NCBI GenBank assembly: GCA_015178975.1
Contig: WHVD01000007.1
Coordinates: 1,364,001 to 1,428,000, forward strand
Reading direction: 5' to 3'
DNA length: 64,000 bases
Source of the DNA: Hysterangium stoloniferum
Taxonomy: Eukaryota > Basidiomycota > Agaricomycetes > Hysterangiales > Hysterangiaceae
Each line of letters opens with the position of its first letter. The first letter of the stretch is position 1. The translations under genes and the position numbers were made by a program. The notes under the pieces are model-generated. The model was not told where the DNA came from, made no database searches, and was given only the letters and a program-made list of their open reading frames with translations. Shown one piece after another: positions 43,811 to 57,170 of this stretch.

Positions 43811-45103
43811 TTATAGGTACAATGGCTCTACTGCGTATTCGCAGGTCATCCGCCGGACCTTCTTCTTTATCCATGGAGTAATTCCAACCCAAATACTCCA
43901 GGTGTCGAAGTTTCGAAAAATATCGTACAATTTCTTCCTACACAATGTGTTATAATGACAGAAATTAAGAGTAAATTCACTGATACAAAGGCGTTCACCT
44001 GTAAGACTCACTAGGGTGAAGCCCCACGGCGTCAGTGAGCATTCTGAGATTATAATCAATCGCTGCAATCTTGGAAAAGAATTCACAAGGCCATTCAGAA
44101 TAGCATCATCGATAATTCTTAGGCAGCCGAGGTACAATGTTGTGAGGCGGATGCCATCAAATACTCGAAAGAAATGTTCCATCTCGGTTAAGTCTATGTT
44201 ACTGCCGTAAAATGATGCTTCTTTTAACGGCACATGCCTCTCTTGGTGCAAATTCTTCCAGCACTGGTCTTTAGTTGTTAGTCGACGGGGATTTGGATAA
44301 AAGTGAAACTAGAATATCACCAAAAGGTTGTTAACAATGTATCCAAATCCATCATATATTTCGACTTCCCGCAAAGTCCCCCAAGGCAATATAGTTGGCG
44401 GAAATATCTGACCAGGATCACATCTCGGAATGGCCAAAGATTGAAGTTGTGGTGTGAGCGGAAGCAGGGAAGAGAGTGAGTCACAATTGTTCATGCGGAG
44501 GTTGATGATATTCGGCACAGCGACTGGCATTAATTGCAATCCCCCTATACATGGTATAATAACTGTTTGCAATAAAGGTAGTCGCAGAAGAGCATTGACG
44601 ATGATGCTACAATCTGCATCTGTATCGGGACATTCATCTCTAATGGACATCTCCACTCGCACTAGGCGAAGTTTCCGGGCTTGAGTGACGAGTGGCAGCA
44701 AGGATAAAACCTCTACCTCGGCGGGGCGATCTTGTTCCCGCAGTTTGCGTCTACGATGATATATTATTGACAAAGCACGGATGTGCCTGGTATGACTTGG
44801 TTTATGTTTAGTGGTATAATATTTCCATTTGGAAACTCGACCCGACTGTCCCTCATAACGGAGATCAAAATCATAATCATAACGGAGATCGACTGCAGCC
44901 CATGTCCTCGGTGCGCAAATACGACGAAGCTTTTGACATACCAGCCTTAAATTGAGGATATCTCTTGGAGTGCCGAATACCAGGCTTTCAGTATCAAATA
45001 TATCGGCGGGGCACTGATTGAAGTAATGAGGGTTATCCAGCGCAACATAACCAACGCAGACCTCCAGGATTTCATCAGGTAGGTCAAGCAGAGACTTTGG
45101 CAT
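43811..45103 (-). CDS. F-box protein, probable LRR-type, 2 exons
   Basis: Exon 1 45103-44321, intron 44320-44264 (57 nt, GTGATA...CCAG with ACTAAC branch point), exon 2 44263-43811, about 411 aa. The F-box is at the N-terminus (LLDLPDEILEVC ... NLRLVCQKLRRICAPRTW). The rest has Leu-rich repeats of the loose kind common in Agaricomycete F-box proteins (LRLPLLQTVIIPCI, LQSLAIPRCD, FPRLQRLIII). Such proteins bring substrates to SCF ubiquitin ligases. I chose Met at 45101-45103 just before the F-box; an in-frame Met at 45235 would add 44 residues. The C-terminus is uncertain. Confidence 0.75.
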
Positions 45104-45683
45104 ATAGAATAGGATAAAATTCGAACTTCTTGGAACCCGCTTGTGTCGCTTTATGGTTGTAATCTCGTTTCCGATACGGAAGCCAGCCTGTGATGGAATC
45201 TGAGTTTGAAAAGGTATGATGGTTCGCATGAGCATTTAATATTGCTATAGAAGAGACGAAACAAAGAAAAATTGTGTGCACCTTGCCAGTGAGTAATAAT
45301 TTCATTGGAACGTTGCGCTCTCAATCCTATACCGTTTGCGAATTGCCCACTTTGGACGGCACAGGTGACTCACAAGTATTCATTTAACGTTCCAGCTTAT
45401 CCTGCGTGGCCCATATAGAAGGTTTGCTTCAGCAACCTCCCTTAGGACGGAGTCCCACGGGGATTTTTTTGTTGAGCGAACGATCTGCAAGAGCACCATA
45501 ACAGAACGACGTGTCACGCCTGTGACTGTTATATATCGATTTGCGACCTTAATAAGTGCCACACACGACTGTTTGTCGCTATATGCCGCCACAAGAAGCG
45601 CCTGTGAATTCCAGAGCTTGAATACCCATTCTGCATGGCTTCGGAAAATCAACCCAAGTATCTTCGCATTTGGTTCAAGAATC

Positions 45684-46588
45684 ATGACCCCAGAAGATAT
45701 ACACGGGCAATACAATACTGGACCCATTGATTCTTCTGCCGCATGGAATCATTTTGCTTCCCTCCTTAATTCTCGGGGATACGAGCTTCTTCACTTTATA
45801 GGTGACGACGCACAGTCACCTCAAGTAGATACTACAGAAGGCCTTGGAAACCCCTTTTCTCCCTCTCCCAATGGTCCGTTCGTCTATCATATATCGGCGG
45901 GCTTGGATGTCTTCCCGAAAGGCCCCCCCGGGCCTTGACGAAGCAGAGTGTTTAGACTCCCACTGATCACTTATTTTTTCCAGACATCAAGGATTGTTGT
46001 TGCGTACGATAATGTATTCCGTATCGTTGTGATCAAGGCGATACCCGCCTGTAAATCGTCCGACTTCGAGATAATATCTTTCCTCAATTCACCCAAGTTG
46101 TGTACATTGTTTGGCAACCATACCATACCGTTGATTGAATTCATCGAATCGCATGGGTCGATTGTAGGTTCCACGGAAACATAGGCTTCGCTGGTCCGTC
46201 ACCAGAGGAATATGATGTCCTACCCACTGATGTTCGTTCCTTTATTATTACATCACAGCAGTCATTGAATGACCCCATACCCCCACATCCTGGTATATCA
46301 TCTCGAAAAATTTTGGGATTCACTAATCAAAAGCGAACGCAAGCACCTCGCAGCTATCCGTCGTGTTGTAGGTAGTCATCTTATCCAAGGATTCACTAAT
46401 CCGACCATGTTTGCCAGCCCGAATACGCTCGTCCAACGTTTGCTAATGATGTTTTGGAGTATCATATCCCTCAGCTTGAATTCTACCTTAAGAAGATGTT
46501 AAATATGGATCCTACGAAGCGACCGACGGCGAAAGAAGCGTTGCATCGCTTCAAAGCCGCAAGAAATGCTCGTCCTCTGCATATCTGA
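45684..46588 (+). pseudogene. protein-kinase-like gene, catalytic part missing
   Basis: Likely start MTPEDIHG at 45684. Exon 1 ends about 45908, intron to 45983, then a segment like a kinase N-lobe (VVAYDNVFRIVVIKA, with HTIPLIEFIESHG). The next recognisable part is GFAGPSPEEYDVLP at about 46190, in another frame, and a kinase C-terminal tail MLNMDPTKRPTAKEALHRF ending at 46588. The HRD and DFG catalytic segments expected between are absent and the frames do not join. It is a remnant, or an assembly of exons I could not resolve. Confidence 0.5.
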
Positions 46589-47089
46589 TCCACCACCACA
46601 ATGGTATGCTGTAGAGTACAGGCCAAGTGGTGAGGTTTCAAACGCGAAGATAGCAAGTTCTTCTGATTAGAATCATATGTCAGCAATGTTCGCGACAGAG
46701 GCTCTTAGACATGTTTTGCTAGCTACTTAGTGCTAACTAAGGACTTTCTTTTGAAATAAACCCGTCGGGCACATCCTGAAGAGGGTTGAGATACAGGGGA
46801 ACAGTGACCACCAGAAACGCCTCAAGAGGGAGGATTTGAATTCAATATGCGCATGTTAGATTCATTCCCTTCCACAAACAACAATGGCGCCTCATCCTTC
46901 TACTCATCCAACACTCACCCCACCTCCCCCGCATTCCCGCTCTAAATTCAAGCTCCCGCGTTCGAAACATGATGCACTCATGGCACAAGACAGACCTTTC
47001 AACACATGACTTCATACTTGTTCAGGGAAATCCGGAGCACAACGGCTGGATGTCGCGGGTTCACCAGGTATGTTTTATGTTAACCACGC

Positions 47090-47241
47090 TCGTCCAACGT
47101 TTGCCAGTGATGTTTTAGAGTATCATTTTTCTCAGCTTGAATTCCACCTTGAAGAGATGCTAGTCGTGGATCCCACGAAGCGACTGACAGAAAAGGAAGC
47201 ATTGCAGCGGTTCAAAGTTGTACACCTCACACAATCTTTTT
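47090..47241 (+). pseudogene. second copy of the kinase-like last exon
   Basis: Repeats 46430-46560 with differences (VDPTKRLTEKEALQRF). It stands alone between intergenic stretches, so it is a tandem duplicate fragment. Confidence 0.6.
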
Positions 47242-47617
47242 GAGAGTCCATGCTTATCAAATTCTTACTCATTGTCTTCACTTCCAACAATAGGACAGTC
47301 GTGCTCTCGTATAGACATTACGCTTTTCTAGGGAAAAAACATAGTTTGTAGGGAATATTGTTACCCTACATAATCATAATTTCAGGCCTGAGCCTACAAA
47401 ACCTTTCGAGTCTTATCTTGCAAATGGGCCGGATTTTAAATCATTTTAAGTGACCTGATAAAAGCATCGCATATAACTGATTTACTGGATAAAATGGTTC
47501 AATAACATGCATCCGTTCTCCTGGCCAAATCAAGTCTGCGGCAACTTGAAGGTGTGAGTGACGCGCCATGTGACTATTCGCGTTGTCCACTCCTTGCTTC
47601 CTACTTCTACTTCAACA
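47242..47617. other. intergenic, promoter side of the unknown gene
   Basis: No ORF of interest. AT-rich. No clear core promoter element recognised. Confidence 0.4.
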
Positions 47618-48803
47618 ATGGACAAGAGTAAAGTGTTAGACGCTAAGTTATATGGCCTGTCGGAATCATCTAGGTCTTATCAGCTGTCGTCTACTGCTCT
47701 CTGCTCAGATTTTGCTTGTGGATTGCCAGACTTGACAGATTTTCGTCCCCTGCAGAATACTTTCCTACCTTATGAGCTTCCTTCTTCGGATTTTTCTAGT
47801 TCCATGTCACCCGATGGATCTCTACTACTACTTTCTGATGAGTCACAGTCTATGCCATTTAAGACAGCCTCTCCGACATTGGTAGGTATAGATTTGGTTG
47901 TTAAAAGATACTTATTAATCATAGAGTTTAACAATATCTTCTAGAATTCAAACACTCTAATTAAAAATTTGAAAGACGCAACTGATGAACAGCTCACAGA
48001 ATGTCACAATGACGCATATATGCGGATGAAGAACGATATCAGTATTCTCGAGGCGCAATTGTCAACATTAAAGTGAGCAACCGGCGTTGGCTTGTCCACC
48101 TCTTGTTATAACCTGAGCGAGATAAAAATATTGTTGAAAGGGCGGCGTACACTCAACTTGTCTCCCGTATCCCGCCATTGCAACTGATAATGAACGAACC
48201 AGCCGGTTTCACTACATTCCAAGGAGCTGGCAATTTTGTTGCACCGCCTCAAGAAAAATACTTAATCCACGTCAAGGAGGAGATTATTGTATCTGATTTG
48301 CAAAATTCCGCATCGCCGGGGGACGTCAAGCCTGAAGTCAAGGCGTCACGTATGCCTGGTATCTATTATCCGCCGAAGAAGAGCAACTCAGAATTGTAAA
48401 TATATTCCAGCCTTACATTTTCTTGAATCCTTATATTCATCTTATATGCCTACGAAGCAATGTGTTTGCAAGGGATTATAAGGCATCTACCGATCAAAAC
48501 GGTCAAGTACGCAAGAGAGCGACGAGGGATGAAATTGTTACTGCCTTCAACGCCCTAGACGAGACTCAGAGAAGGGTACCATACTTATCGCTCTAAATGA
48601 TTTTTCACTTGTTAATGACATGTGTATCACAGGTTTACAAGGCAAAAAGTGATGCTTTGAAGGGGCTGAAGATGTCTGGGGAGACGTACTGGAACCCGAA
48701 ATACTCAGATTCTGGCCTCGCTGTCGCTTCCCATTCCCTGCTGCCTGATTTCGCTCCTTTGAGGCGTAAGCGACGAATTGAGAGTGATTCAGGCGAGTGT
48801 TAG
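47618..48803 (+). CDS. unknown host protein, ~5 exons, short coiled coil
   Basis: Exons: 47618-47881, 47945-48072, 48118-48395, 48473-48575, 48633-48803. Introns 1, 3 and 4 (63, 77, 57 nt) are GT-AG and phase-consistent. The exon 2/3 joint is not: canonical sites (GTGAGC...TGAG) leave the frame off by one, so a different site, a sequence error or a real break is possible. About 314 aa. Exon 2 encodes a short coiled coil (DEQLTECHNDAYMRMKND). The C-terminus is basic (RRKRR). No family recognised. It lies about 1 kb upstream of the glucan synthase gene, same strand. Confidence 0.5.
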
Positions 48804-49821
48804 AGGAGGTATGTATTTAGTATTATATTCCAGTTCCCGGTTACTAACATACGATGGTTTAAGCAAGTACTACTTTGTGCTATGACCGTTTCGATATTTG
48901 AGGCCAACGGTGGGACATTGGTGAGGCATAGACGCTCCGACGGAATCTGGCTTGCTTTTTGCTTACCTCTGGCTCACGATGTGTTTCTCCAAACTGCTAC
49001 TGGCACTATCCTCCATAGGAATTTTCCTTTGTTAATGTGCATGTTTACCAACAAACCTTCGCTCTTTAGCAGCCATCAACAGTTGTCGAGTTTCAGAACG
49101 CAAAGAGAGTGATTTAAGCGGCCTGTGTGATTCAAGTTACGATGGGGGACAATAAGTCTCGTAGCTTCTTAGATGCATGTTTCCAGAATAGATTCAGTCT
49201 TCAAATCTCCGCTATGCAACTCCTTCTCCAAGCACAGAAAATTGGGTCTATACACTTCAGATGGTCTGCTAGCATTTTCTTCATGGTCTCCAGCCGTCAC
49301 ATTTCAATTTTAAGTTTAAGATGTCATGAGACATCATTATGGGGTCGAACTCATGCGGCTATCAGAGTGTCCCTGATGTAGAACAAGTGCCGGTAACATG
49401 GGTGTTTCCAAGAGTTTATTTTCTGTACCCATCCAACATATTCGAAGACGGTAATATTTCGCGTGTGGATGAAGTAATAAAGGTCATTGATATGTCTGTA
49501 TATGTCCTGCTCGACGTCACTGTCACGGTACCTTTTAATACTTATATCGATTGACACTCCAAGACACTCTGAGACACTCCCAGAAACTTGTTTAAATTTA
49601 CCTTTCTCTTATTTTTGGTGGCCATCGGGATCGGGATGCAAAATTTTTCTCAAAGATGTGTTGCATTTTTTCAACTATTCATGGAGCTATCCACTTCAAA
49701 GCAGTGACGTACGGTCACATTGTGACTACCGACCACGCCTTTTACGACTCAACCTTACGACCTTCCATCCACGCTTCTTTTCTCAATTTTGTTGTTTTAC
49801 TAAATTCTTGAGGCCGTCTCC
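48804..49821. other. upstream region of the glucan synthase gene
   Basis: About 1 kb without a supported gene. A pyrimidine-rich stretch (CTTTTCTCAATTTTG) lies shortly before the start codon at 49822, as is common for fungal promoters. A short GACACTC tandem (about 49551-49580) is the only repeat seen. Confidence 0.45.
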
Positions 49822-52800
49822 ATGTCGCGCCGATACTATGATGATCCTGGGAACCAAAGACGGCGAGATGGACAGCCAGAACGATATTACGACAAACAGG
49901 GCCACAGCCACGATCCGTATGGTACGTTGAGTGCGGAGCATTTGAGGTCTATCTCTAACATACTATTGTTTTCCTCAGCCATAAAACCAGAGATGGACAC
50001 CGACTCTGAGGCTGAGGTTTTTGTCCCGAGGCAGCCTCAATCTACAACAATCCTGGCCGACTATGATGGGACATCGATCGCTCATGATCCACGGACAAGC
50101 TTGAACAGAGAGCCTTATCCCGCATGGTCGTCTGACCGTCAAATTCCCTTGTCAAAAGAGTATGTTGAATGCTGTTATGCGATAATTTCTTTTTATGATG
50201 TTTTCGCTTAGGGAAATTGAAGATATTTTCCTCGACTTGACTCAGAAGTTTGGATTTCAGAGAGATTCAATGAGAAACATGGTGCGCAGATATTCATTTG
50301 CCCTAGATGTTTACATTCTAAAGCACTCCAGTTTGACTTCCTTATGCAACAACTCGACAGCCGCGCTTCCCGAATGACACCCAATCAAGCCCTCCTCACT
50401 TTGCACGCAGACTACATCGGCGGCCAACACGCCAATTATCGAAAATGGTATTTTGCCGCTCAACTCGACCTCGATGATGCAGTCGGCCTCGCGCAAAATC
50501 CTGGTTTGCAGCGCCTAACCAGCGTAAAACGTGGTTCCGGTCCGCGCTCGAATTCGGAAAAGTCCTTGAACGCTGCGCACGATCGATGGCGACAGGTGAT
50601 GCATAACATGAGCCAATACGACCGGCTTAGGCAGCTCGCGCTGTATCTACTGTGCTGGGGAGAGGCTGCACAGGTCCGATTCATTCCCGAGTGTCTTTGC
50701 TTCATTTTTAAATGTGCAGATGACTATTATCGCTCGCCTGAATGTCAGACCCGGCCCGACTCCGTGCCAGAAGGTCTCTACTTGCGCTCGGTGGTTAAAC
50801 CTTTATACCGCTTCATTCGCGATGAGGGGTACGAGGTCGTCGACAACAAGTTCGTTCGTCGCGAGCGCGACCACGCCAAAATTATTGGGTATGATGACAT
50901 TAATCAGTTGTTTTGGTACCCAGAAGGCCTTGCTCGTATCATACTGACTAGCGGGGTACGTTGTTGGGGTGCATTCTCATGTGTCAATTTCCTCATGCGT
51001 CTCGTCTACAGAAACGTCTTGTTGACATTCCCGCTCCGCAACGCTTCGTGCATTTCGACCGCATCGATTGGAATCGCGTCTTTTTCAAGACCTATTATGA
51101 ACGCCGCTCTTTTCTTCACCTCCTCGTTAACTTCAACCGCATTTGGGTCATCCACATTGCTATGTACTGGTACTACACTGCATTCAATTCGCCCACCGTT
51201 TATGCACCTACCTTGAACACGAAACCGACAGCTGCAATGACTTGGTCAGCCACAGCGCTCGGTGGTGCGGTCGCCACTATCATCATGATCCTCGCGACCG
51301 TCGTCGAATTCACGTACATACCCACGACGTGGAACAACACCGCCCATCTCACCCGTCGACTCCTATTCCTCTTCATCGTCCTCGCTCTCACTGCTGGGCC
51401 CACGTTCTACATCGCCACGGTTGACTCTTCCTCCAATCAGCTCCCGCTCATTCTCGGCATCGTGCAGTTCTTCATTAGCGTGTCCGTGACGATCCTATTT
51501 GCAGTGATGCCCTCCGGTCGCATGTTTGGCGATCGCGTCGCTGGCAAGTCCCGCAAGTACCTCGCCAGTCAGACCTTCACTGCCAGCTACGCACCTATGA
51601 GTCGTACTTCGCGCATGGCTTCTATCGCGCTGTGGGCGCTCGTCTTTGGCTGTAAATTTACCGAATCGTATTTCTTCCTCACGCTTTCGTTCCGTGACCC
51701 GATTCGTGTCATGGTGCGCATGGTTGTTCAGGGCTGCAACGACAAGTACTTCGGCAATGCACTGTGCAGGAACCAGGCGACGTTTACTCTGACGATTATG
51801 TATGTTATGGATCTTGTCCTTTTCTTTTTGGACACGTTCCTGTGGTACGTCATTTGGAACACGGCATTTAGTATCGCGAGGTCGTTTGCGTTGGGTTTGT
51901 CAGTTTGGACGCCATGGGCAGATATTTATACGCGGCTCCCTAAGAGGATTTATGCGAAGATATTGGCCACCGGGGATATGGAAGTCAAGTATAAACCGAA
52001 GGTGCGTTGCGTTATCTCTTGATATAGTAATGTATTTACAAAGTTGTACTTTAGGTCCTTGTCTCTCAAATCTGGAATGCAATCATCATCTCTATGTATC
52101 GCGAACATCTCCTCTCTATCGACCACGTCCAAAATCTTCTTTACCACCAGGTTCATTCCGAAGTCGATGGTCGCCGTATCCTCCGTGCGCCGCCTTTCTT
52201 CATCTCTCAAGCCGAGAAGGACTTCAAGGGCGAATTTTTCCCTAGCGGCAGCGAGGCCGAACGCCGTATTTCCTTTTTTTCCCAGTCACTCACCACTGCG
52301 ATTCCGGAAGCGATCCCTGTTGACGCGATGCCTACGTTTACGGTATTAACCCCGCATTACTCTGAGAAAATTCTACTTTCTCTCAAGGAGATCATTAGGG
52401 AGGAGGATAAAAATACTCGCGTAACACTCCTCGAGTACTTGAAGCAGTTGCATCCCGTCGAGTGGGATAACTTCGTCAAAGACACGAAGATGCTGTCGGA
52501 AGAGCTGGACGGAAAGAGCCCGTTTTCGGAAGAGAAGTCTGGGAGCCGCGTGGATGATTTGCCGTTCTACTGTCTCGGTTTCAAGAGCTCGTCGCCTGAG
52601 TATACGCTTCGTACTCGAATCTGGGCTTCGCTGCGTGCGCAAACGCTATACCGCACGGTGTCCGGCATGATGAATTACAGCAAAGCAATTAAACTCCTTT
52701 ACCGTGTCGAGAATCCCGACGTTGTACAAATATTCGGCGGAAACACTGATAAACTTGAGCGTGAACTCGAGCGTATGGCAAGGAGGAAGTTCAAGTTTGT

Positions 52801-55729
52801 TGTATCGATGCAGCGTTACTCCAAGTTCAATAAAGAGGAGCAGGAGAATGCCGAGTTCCTTCTTCGCGCTTATCCGGATTTGCAGATTGCGTACTTGGAC
52901 GAGGATAGTACTGGTATCGCTGCGGGTGGAGAGCCTAGGTTGTTCAGTGCTTTGATTGATGGACATTCGGAGTTTATCCACCAGACTGGAAAGAGGCGGC
53001 CCAAGTTCAGGATTGAGCTACCTGGGAACCCCATTCTGGGCGATGGCAAATCGGATAATCAAAATCATGCCATTATCTTCTATCGTGGGGAGTATCTACA
53101 GCTCATCGATGCCAACCAGGATAATTACCTCGAGGAATGTCTCAAGATCCGCAACATTTTGGGCGAGTTTGAACAATATAACATGTCGAACCAAAGCCCG
53201 TACGCTACCTGGGGTCATAAAGAGTTCACTCGTCCTCCCGTTGCCATTGTCGGTGCTCGTGAATACATCTTCTCTGAAAATATCGGTATACTCGGCGATG
53301 TCGCTGCAGGCAAAGAACAAACATTCGGTACCCTCGCCGCCCGCACTCTCGCGTGGATAAACGGCAAATTGCACTACGGCCATCCGGATTTCCTTAACGG
53401 GATATACATGAATACTCGTGGCGGTGTCTCAAAGGCACAGAAGGGGTTGCACCTGAACGAGGATATCTTTGCGGGTATGAATGCCTTTGGACGCGGCGGT
53501 AAGATCAAGCATACGGAGTATTATCAGTGTGGGAAGGGCAGGGATCTAGGATTTGGCACGATCTTGAACTTTCAGACAAAGATTGGGACGGGTATGGGGG
53601 AGCAGATGCTTAGTCGGGAGTATTATTACCTTGGGACGCAGCTGCCGATTGACAGGTTCTTGACGTTCTACTATGGACATCCTGGGTTCCATATTAACAA
53701 TGTGAACATGTTGCTTTGTTTATGGTTGGCTTGGTGCTAATATCTGGCGTACAGGTTTTGGTCATTCTGTCGGTGCAGGTATTCATGGTTGCATGTGAGT
53801 GTTTTTCTCAAATGATACTATATATAGTAGCCAATGAATCATGTAGTGGTGTTCTTGGGTACCCTCAACAAACAATTGACGATATGCCAATATGACAAGA
53901 ATGGCGTCTTTCTTGGGCCATCCGGATGCTACAACCTTGTCCCCGTCTTCGACTGGATCCGGCGCTGTATCATCAGTATTTTCTTGGTGTTCTTCATTGC
54001 TTTCATGCCGCTATTCATGCAAGGTAAGATTGTTTGTTTCATGGATCACCTTTGCATTATTAACAAGGACACAGAGCTTACGGAACGAGGTACTTTCCGT
54101 GCAGTGTGGCGTCTCACCAAACACTTTGTGTCCCTCTCACCGATATTCGAAGTCTTTTCTACCCAGATCCAGACTCATTCCATTCTCAGCAATCTTACAT
54201 TCGGTGGCGCACGTTACATTGCCACGGGCCGAGGGTTTGCGACGACTAGGATCTCCTTTAGTATTCTGTACTCTCGGTTCGCTGGGCCTAGTATTTACCT
54301 CGGCATGCGCACGCTTATCATGCTGCTCTATGTTACTATGGCCATTTGGATCCCTCATCTGCTCTACTTCTGGATCTCCGTCCTGGCGCTTTGCGTTGCA
54401 CCCTTCCTATTCAACCCACACCAGTTCTCATTCACAGACTTCGTTATCGATTACCGTGAATATCTCCGTTGGATGTCGCGCGGCAATTCGCGTACACATG
54501 CAAACTCGTGGATCGGGTACTGTCGTCTGTCGCGTACAATGATTACTGGGTATAAGAAGAAGCGTCTCGGACACCCGTCTGAAAAGCTCTCCGGTGACGT
54601 TCCCAGAGCGGGCTGGAGAGCTGTCATCTTTTCGGAAGTTCTTGCTCCTATTGCTATGGCGATCCTTTTGTAAGTGGTTGCCGTTGTGCATATACATTTG
54701 TATTGGTCCTGATCGAGCTTCGTAGCATCGTCGCTTACGCGTTTGTCAAATCGTTCCCTCAAAATGGAGTACAACCGTCGAGCCCGTTCATCCGCATCGC
54801 TATAATCTCACTTGGGCCCATCGTTTGGAACGCTGCCGTTCTGTTGGTGCTCTTCCTCGTGTCTCTTTTCTTAGGTCCCATGCTTGACACATGTTGCGCC
54901 AAATTCGGTGCAGTCATGGCGTCGATTGCCCATTTCTTGGCTGTTGTCGGTATGGTTGGATTCTTTGAGCTTTTGGTATGTGCTTCTCTTTCGTCTGTAA
55001 TTCTTAGCTAATGTTTGGCATTAGTGGTTCCTTGAGCTTTGGGACGCATCTCATGCCGTTTTGGGCGCTATTGCCGTGATCTTCATTCAGCGAGCTATCC
55101 ACAAGATCCTCATTGCTGTGGTTTTATCTCGTGAGTTCAAGCACGACGAGACTAACAGGGCTTGGTGGACTGGGAAATGGTATGGCCGGGGCCTTGGCGT
55201 TCACGTCATGTCGCAGCCGGCACGAGAATTTCTCGTCAAAATCATCGAGTTGTCCCTTTGGAGCTCTGATTTCCTTCTTGGTCATTTCTTGCTCTTTATG
55301 TTGACGCCGCCAATGCTAATTCCTTATATTGATCGATTGCATGCAACAAGTAAGTGGTGTTTCTTCTAGACGTATGTTGGCTTCTGACTACATTGTTCCT
55401 TCTCCCTTTTTGTAGTACTTTGTAAGTTGTCAGTTTTGAGAGATTGTACTCCTCTCTAATCATCAACTACTTTCTAGTCTGGCTTCGTCCTTCAAAGCAA
55501 ATCCGTCCGCCTTTGTATTCGCTGAAACAAAAACGACAACGACGAGTCATTGTGAGTTGTCTATTAATCCGCATACTTTTTATAACGTTTTTATCTCTCC
55601 CTTTGTAAGGTTGTAAAATATGGCATTGTATACATTCTCGTCCTCGCTGGCTTTGTTCTGCTCATTACGCTTCCGGCTGTCTTCCGAGGCCAACTGCATC
55701 CCTCTTGTTCCTTCTGCTCTTCAATCTAG
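49822..55729 (+). CDS. FKS1: 1,3-beta-D-glucan synthase catalytic subunit, 14 exons, ~1732 aa
   Basis: Plasma-membrane enzyme that makes cell-wall beta-1,3-glucan from UDP-glucose. Exons: 49822-49921, 49979-50159, 50212-50281, 50332-50955, 51012-52001, 52055-53701, 53755-53794, 53847-54023, 54075-54669, 54726-54975, 55025-55349, 55416-55421, 55478-55551, 55610-55729. All phases agree and no stop interrupts 5199 nt. The FKS1 N-terminal domain includes [20 protein letters not shown]. Six or more membrane spans lie in exon 5. The large cytosolic glucan-synthase domain (exon 6) includes [20 protein letters not shown] and [11 protein letters not shown]. More spans follow in exons 7-14. Echinocandin hot-spot 1 equivalent is FLTLSFRDP (about 546-554) and hot-spot 2 DWIRRCII (about 1250). 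Exon 12 is only 6 nt. Length fits the family. Confidence 0.95.
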
Positions 55730-57170
55730 ACATTTCTGTGGTGGCACATGTAGTACTTGCTTTCCTATCATTTCTTGCACCACGAACATTAATAGGTACT
55801 GAAGGACAATTACCTATCCATGATGTTGTTATCCTCTTATTTTCTGTGACTCTTACGCTACATGTTTTATATCCCGTTGTGTCGTCTGTATCTATATGCA
55901 GCTGCAATATAACCACTGAGCAGTCTAAGCTGCATAATACACGATTAAAATAATAGGAAGGCTTTTTAACTAAGCAAAACTTAATACGGTTACAGCGGAT
56001 CACCTAGCTTCTGGCCGCACCAACTGACGCTGCCGGTGGCCCGTACCTTGGCATTCTTGTCACAGCGCTGTTTCACCGCTCCACTCATTCCCCCCCCCCC
56101 CCCAATAAAACATTTCGGCGGCAACTTTAGATGTCTCCACCATGATTTAGAGAGTATTTGCAACTAATAATTATTAGCCCCCCGGAATGATCCGGACATC
56201 AATTCCGCACATTATTTACACTGGAGGCACCCAAGATTTTTGGAGATGGAAAACCTTGAGAAAATCTTGCTATTTGGCCAAATTTTCTAAGTATTTTTTG
56301 AACTGAAAAACTGTTTGAAATTTTTGAGTTTTAGTAGGTTTTTCTGAGGCCAAAAAATGTACCTGGAAACCCAAAAAATTTGCATCAGGAAATTCTGGGA
56401 AAACATTGCTGGAAATAGCCTATTTTTTATGGATTTTCTGAATACAAGAACTCTTAAAAAATCCTGTATTTTGTTGGGAACAAAATCCTATGAAAACTGT
56501 AATAATGTGCCTAGAGAAACCAATTGAAAACCACATATTTCTACTCAATTTTGACCCTCAGGGAATTGAGTGAAAACTATGATTTTCTACCTGAAAAAAT
56601 CTTGTTCCAAGACAAGATTTTCTTAATGTTTTGTCAAGGGGAAAACCATAATGAAATTTACAATTTAATTATGTGTGAAATCATTGAATAATTATAGTTT
56701 AACAACATTTTCCTTGGTCACAAACACTATGGAATTCAAAAAATGGGTTTGTGAAATCTTGAGAAAATTAACAATTTCCCATGAGTTTCTGTCACAAAAT
56801 TGTCACAAAATATTCAAGGTAACTTTCAACAACTCTTCGACTCATCTTCAACACATCAATTAATCTTTGACAAAAACTCTGACTTGACATTCTATTTGAG
56901 ATCTTTGACACCCTCAAATTTATTCAATGACCATTCAACTTACATTCAACTTGCCTCATTTCAATGTCATATGTGATTTCATTCATAGGTCATAGTTTAA
57001 TCATAGTTTAATGAAAAAAAGCACAAAAGGGCAATTAGAAGAGCAAAGAACCTCAGTCAGAAAATCTCTCCATTGTATATTAGTTTTCTGTATTATTAAT
57101 CTACCTCTCAATCTTGTCTTACATGATCATCAAAACTCTTTGATATTAACATCTGTGAGCCTTCATGACT
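55730..57170. other. intergenic with poly-C run and AT-rich repeat
   Basis: Poly-C run of about 14 at about 56090-56103. From about 56230 to 56830 the sequence is rich in AAAATTT/TTTGGCC-like motifs and looks like old repeat. 56820-57000 resembles 1500-1680. No gene supported. Confidence 0.5.

Noticed and set aside
43617-43892. Separate gene after the F-box ORF
   Set aside because: It overlaps the F-box exon on the same strand in another frame, and no convincing splice or family was found.
49127-49554. Short plus-strand ORFs upstream of the glucan synthase
   Set aside because: No domain, no consistent exon structure; composition looks intergenic.
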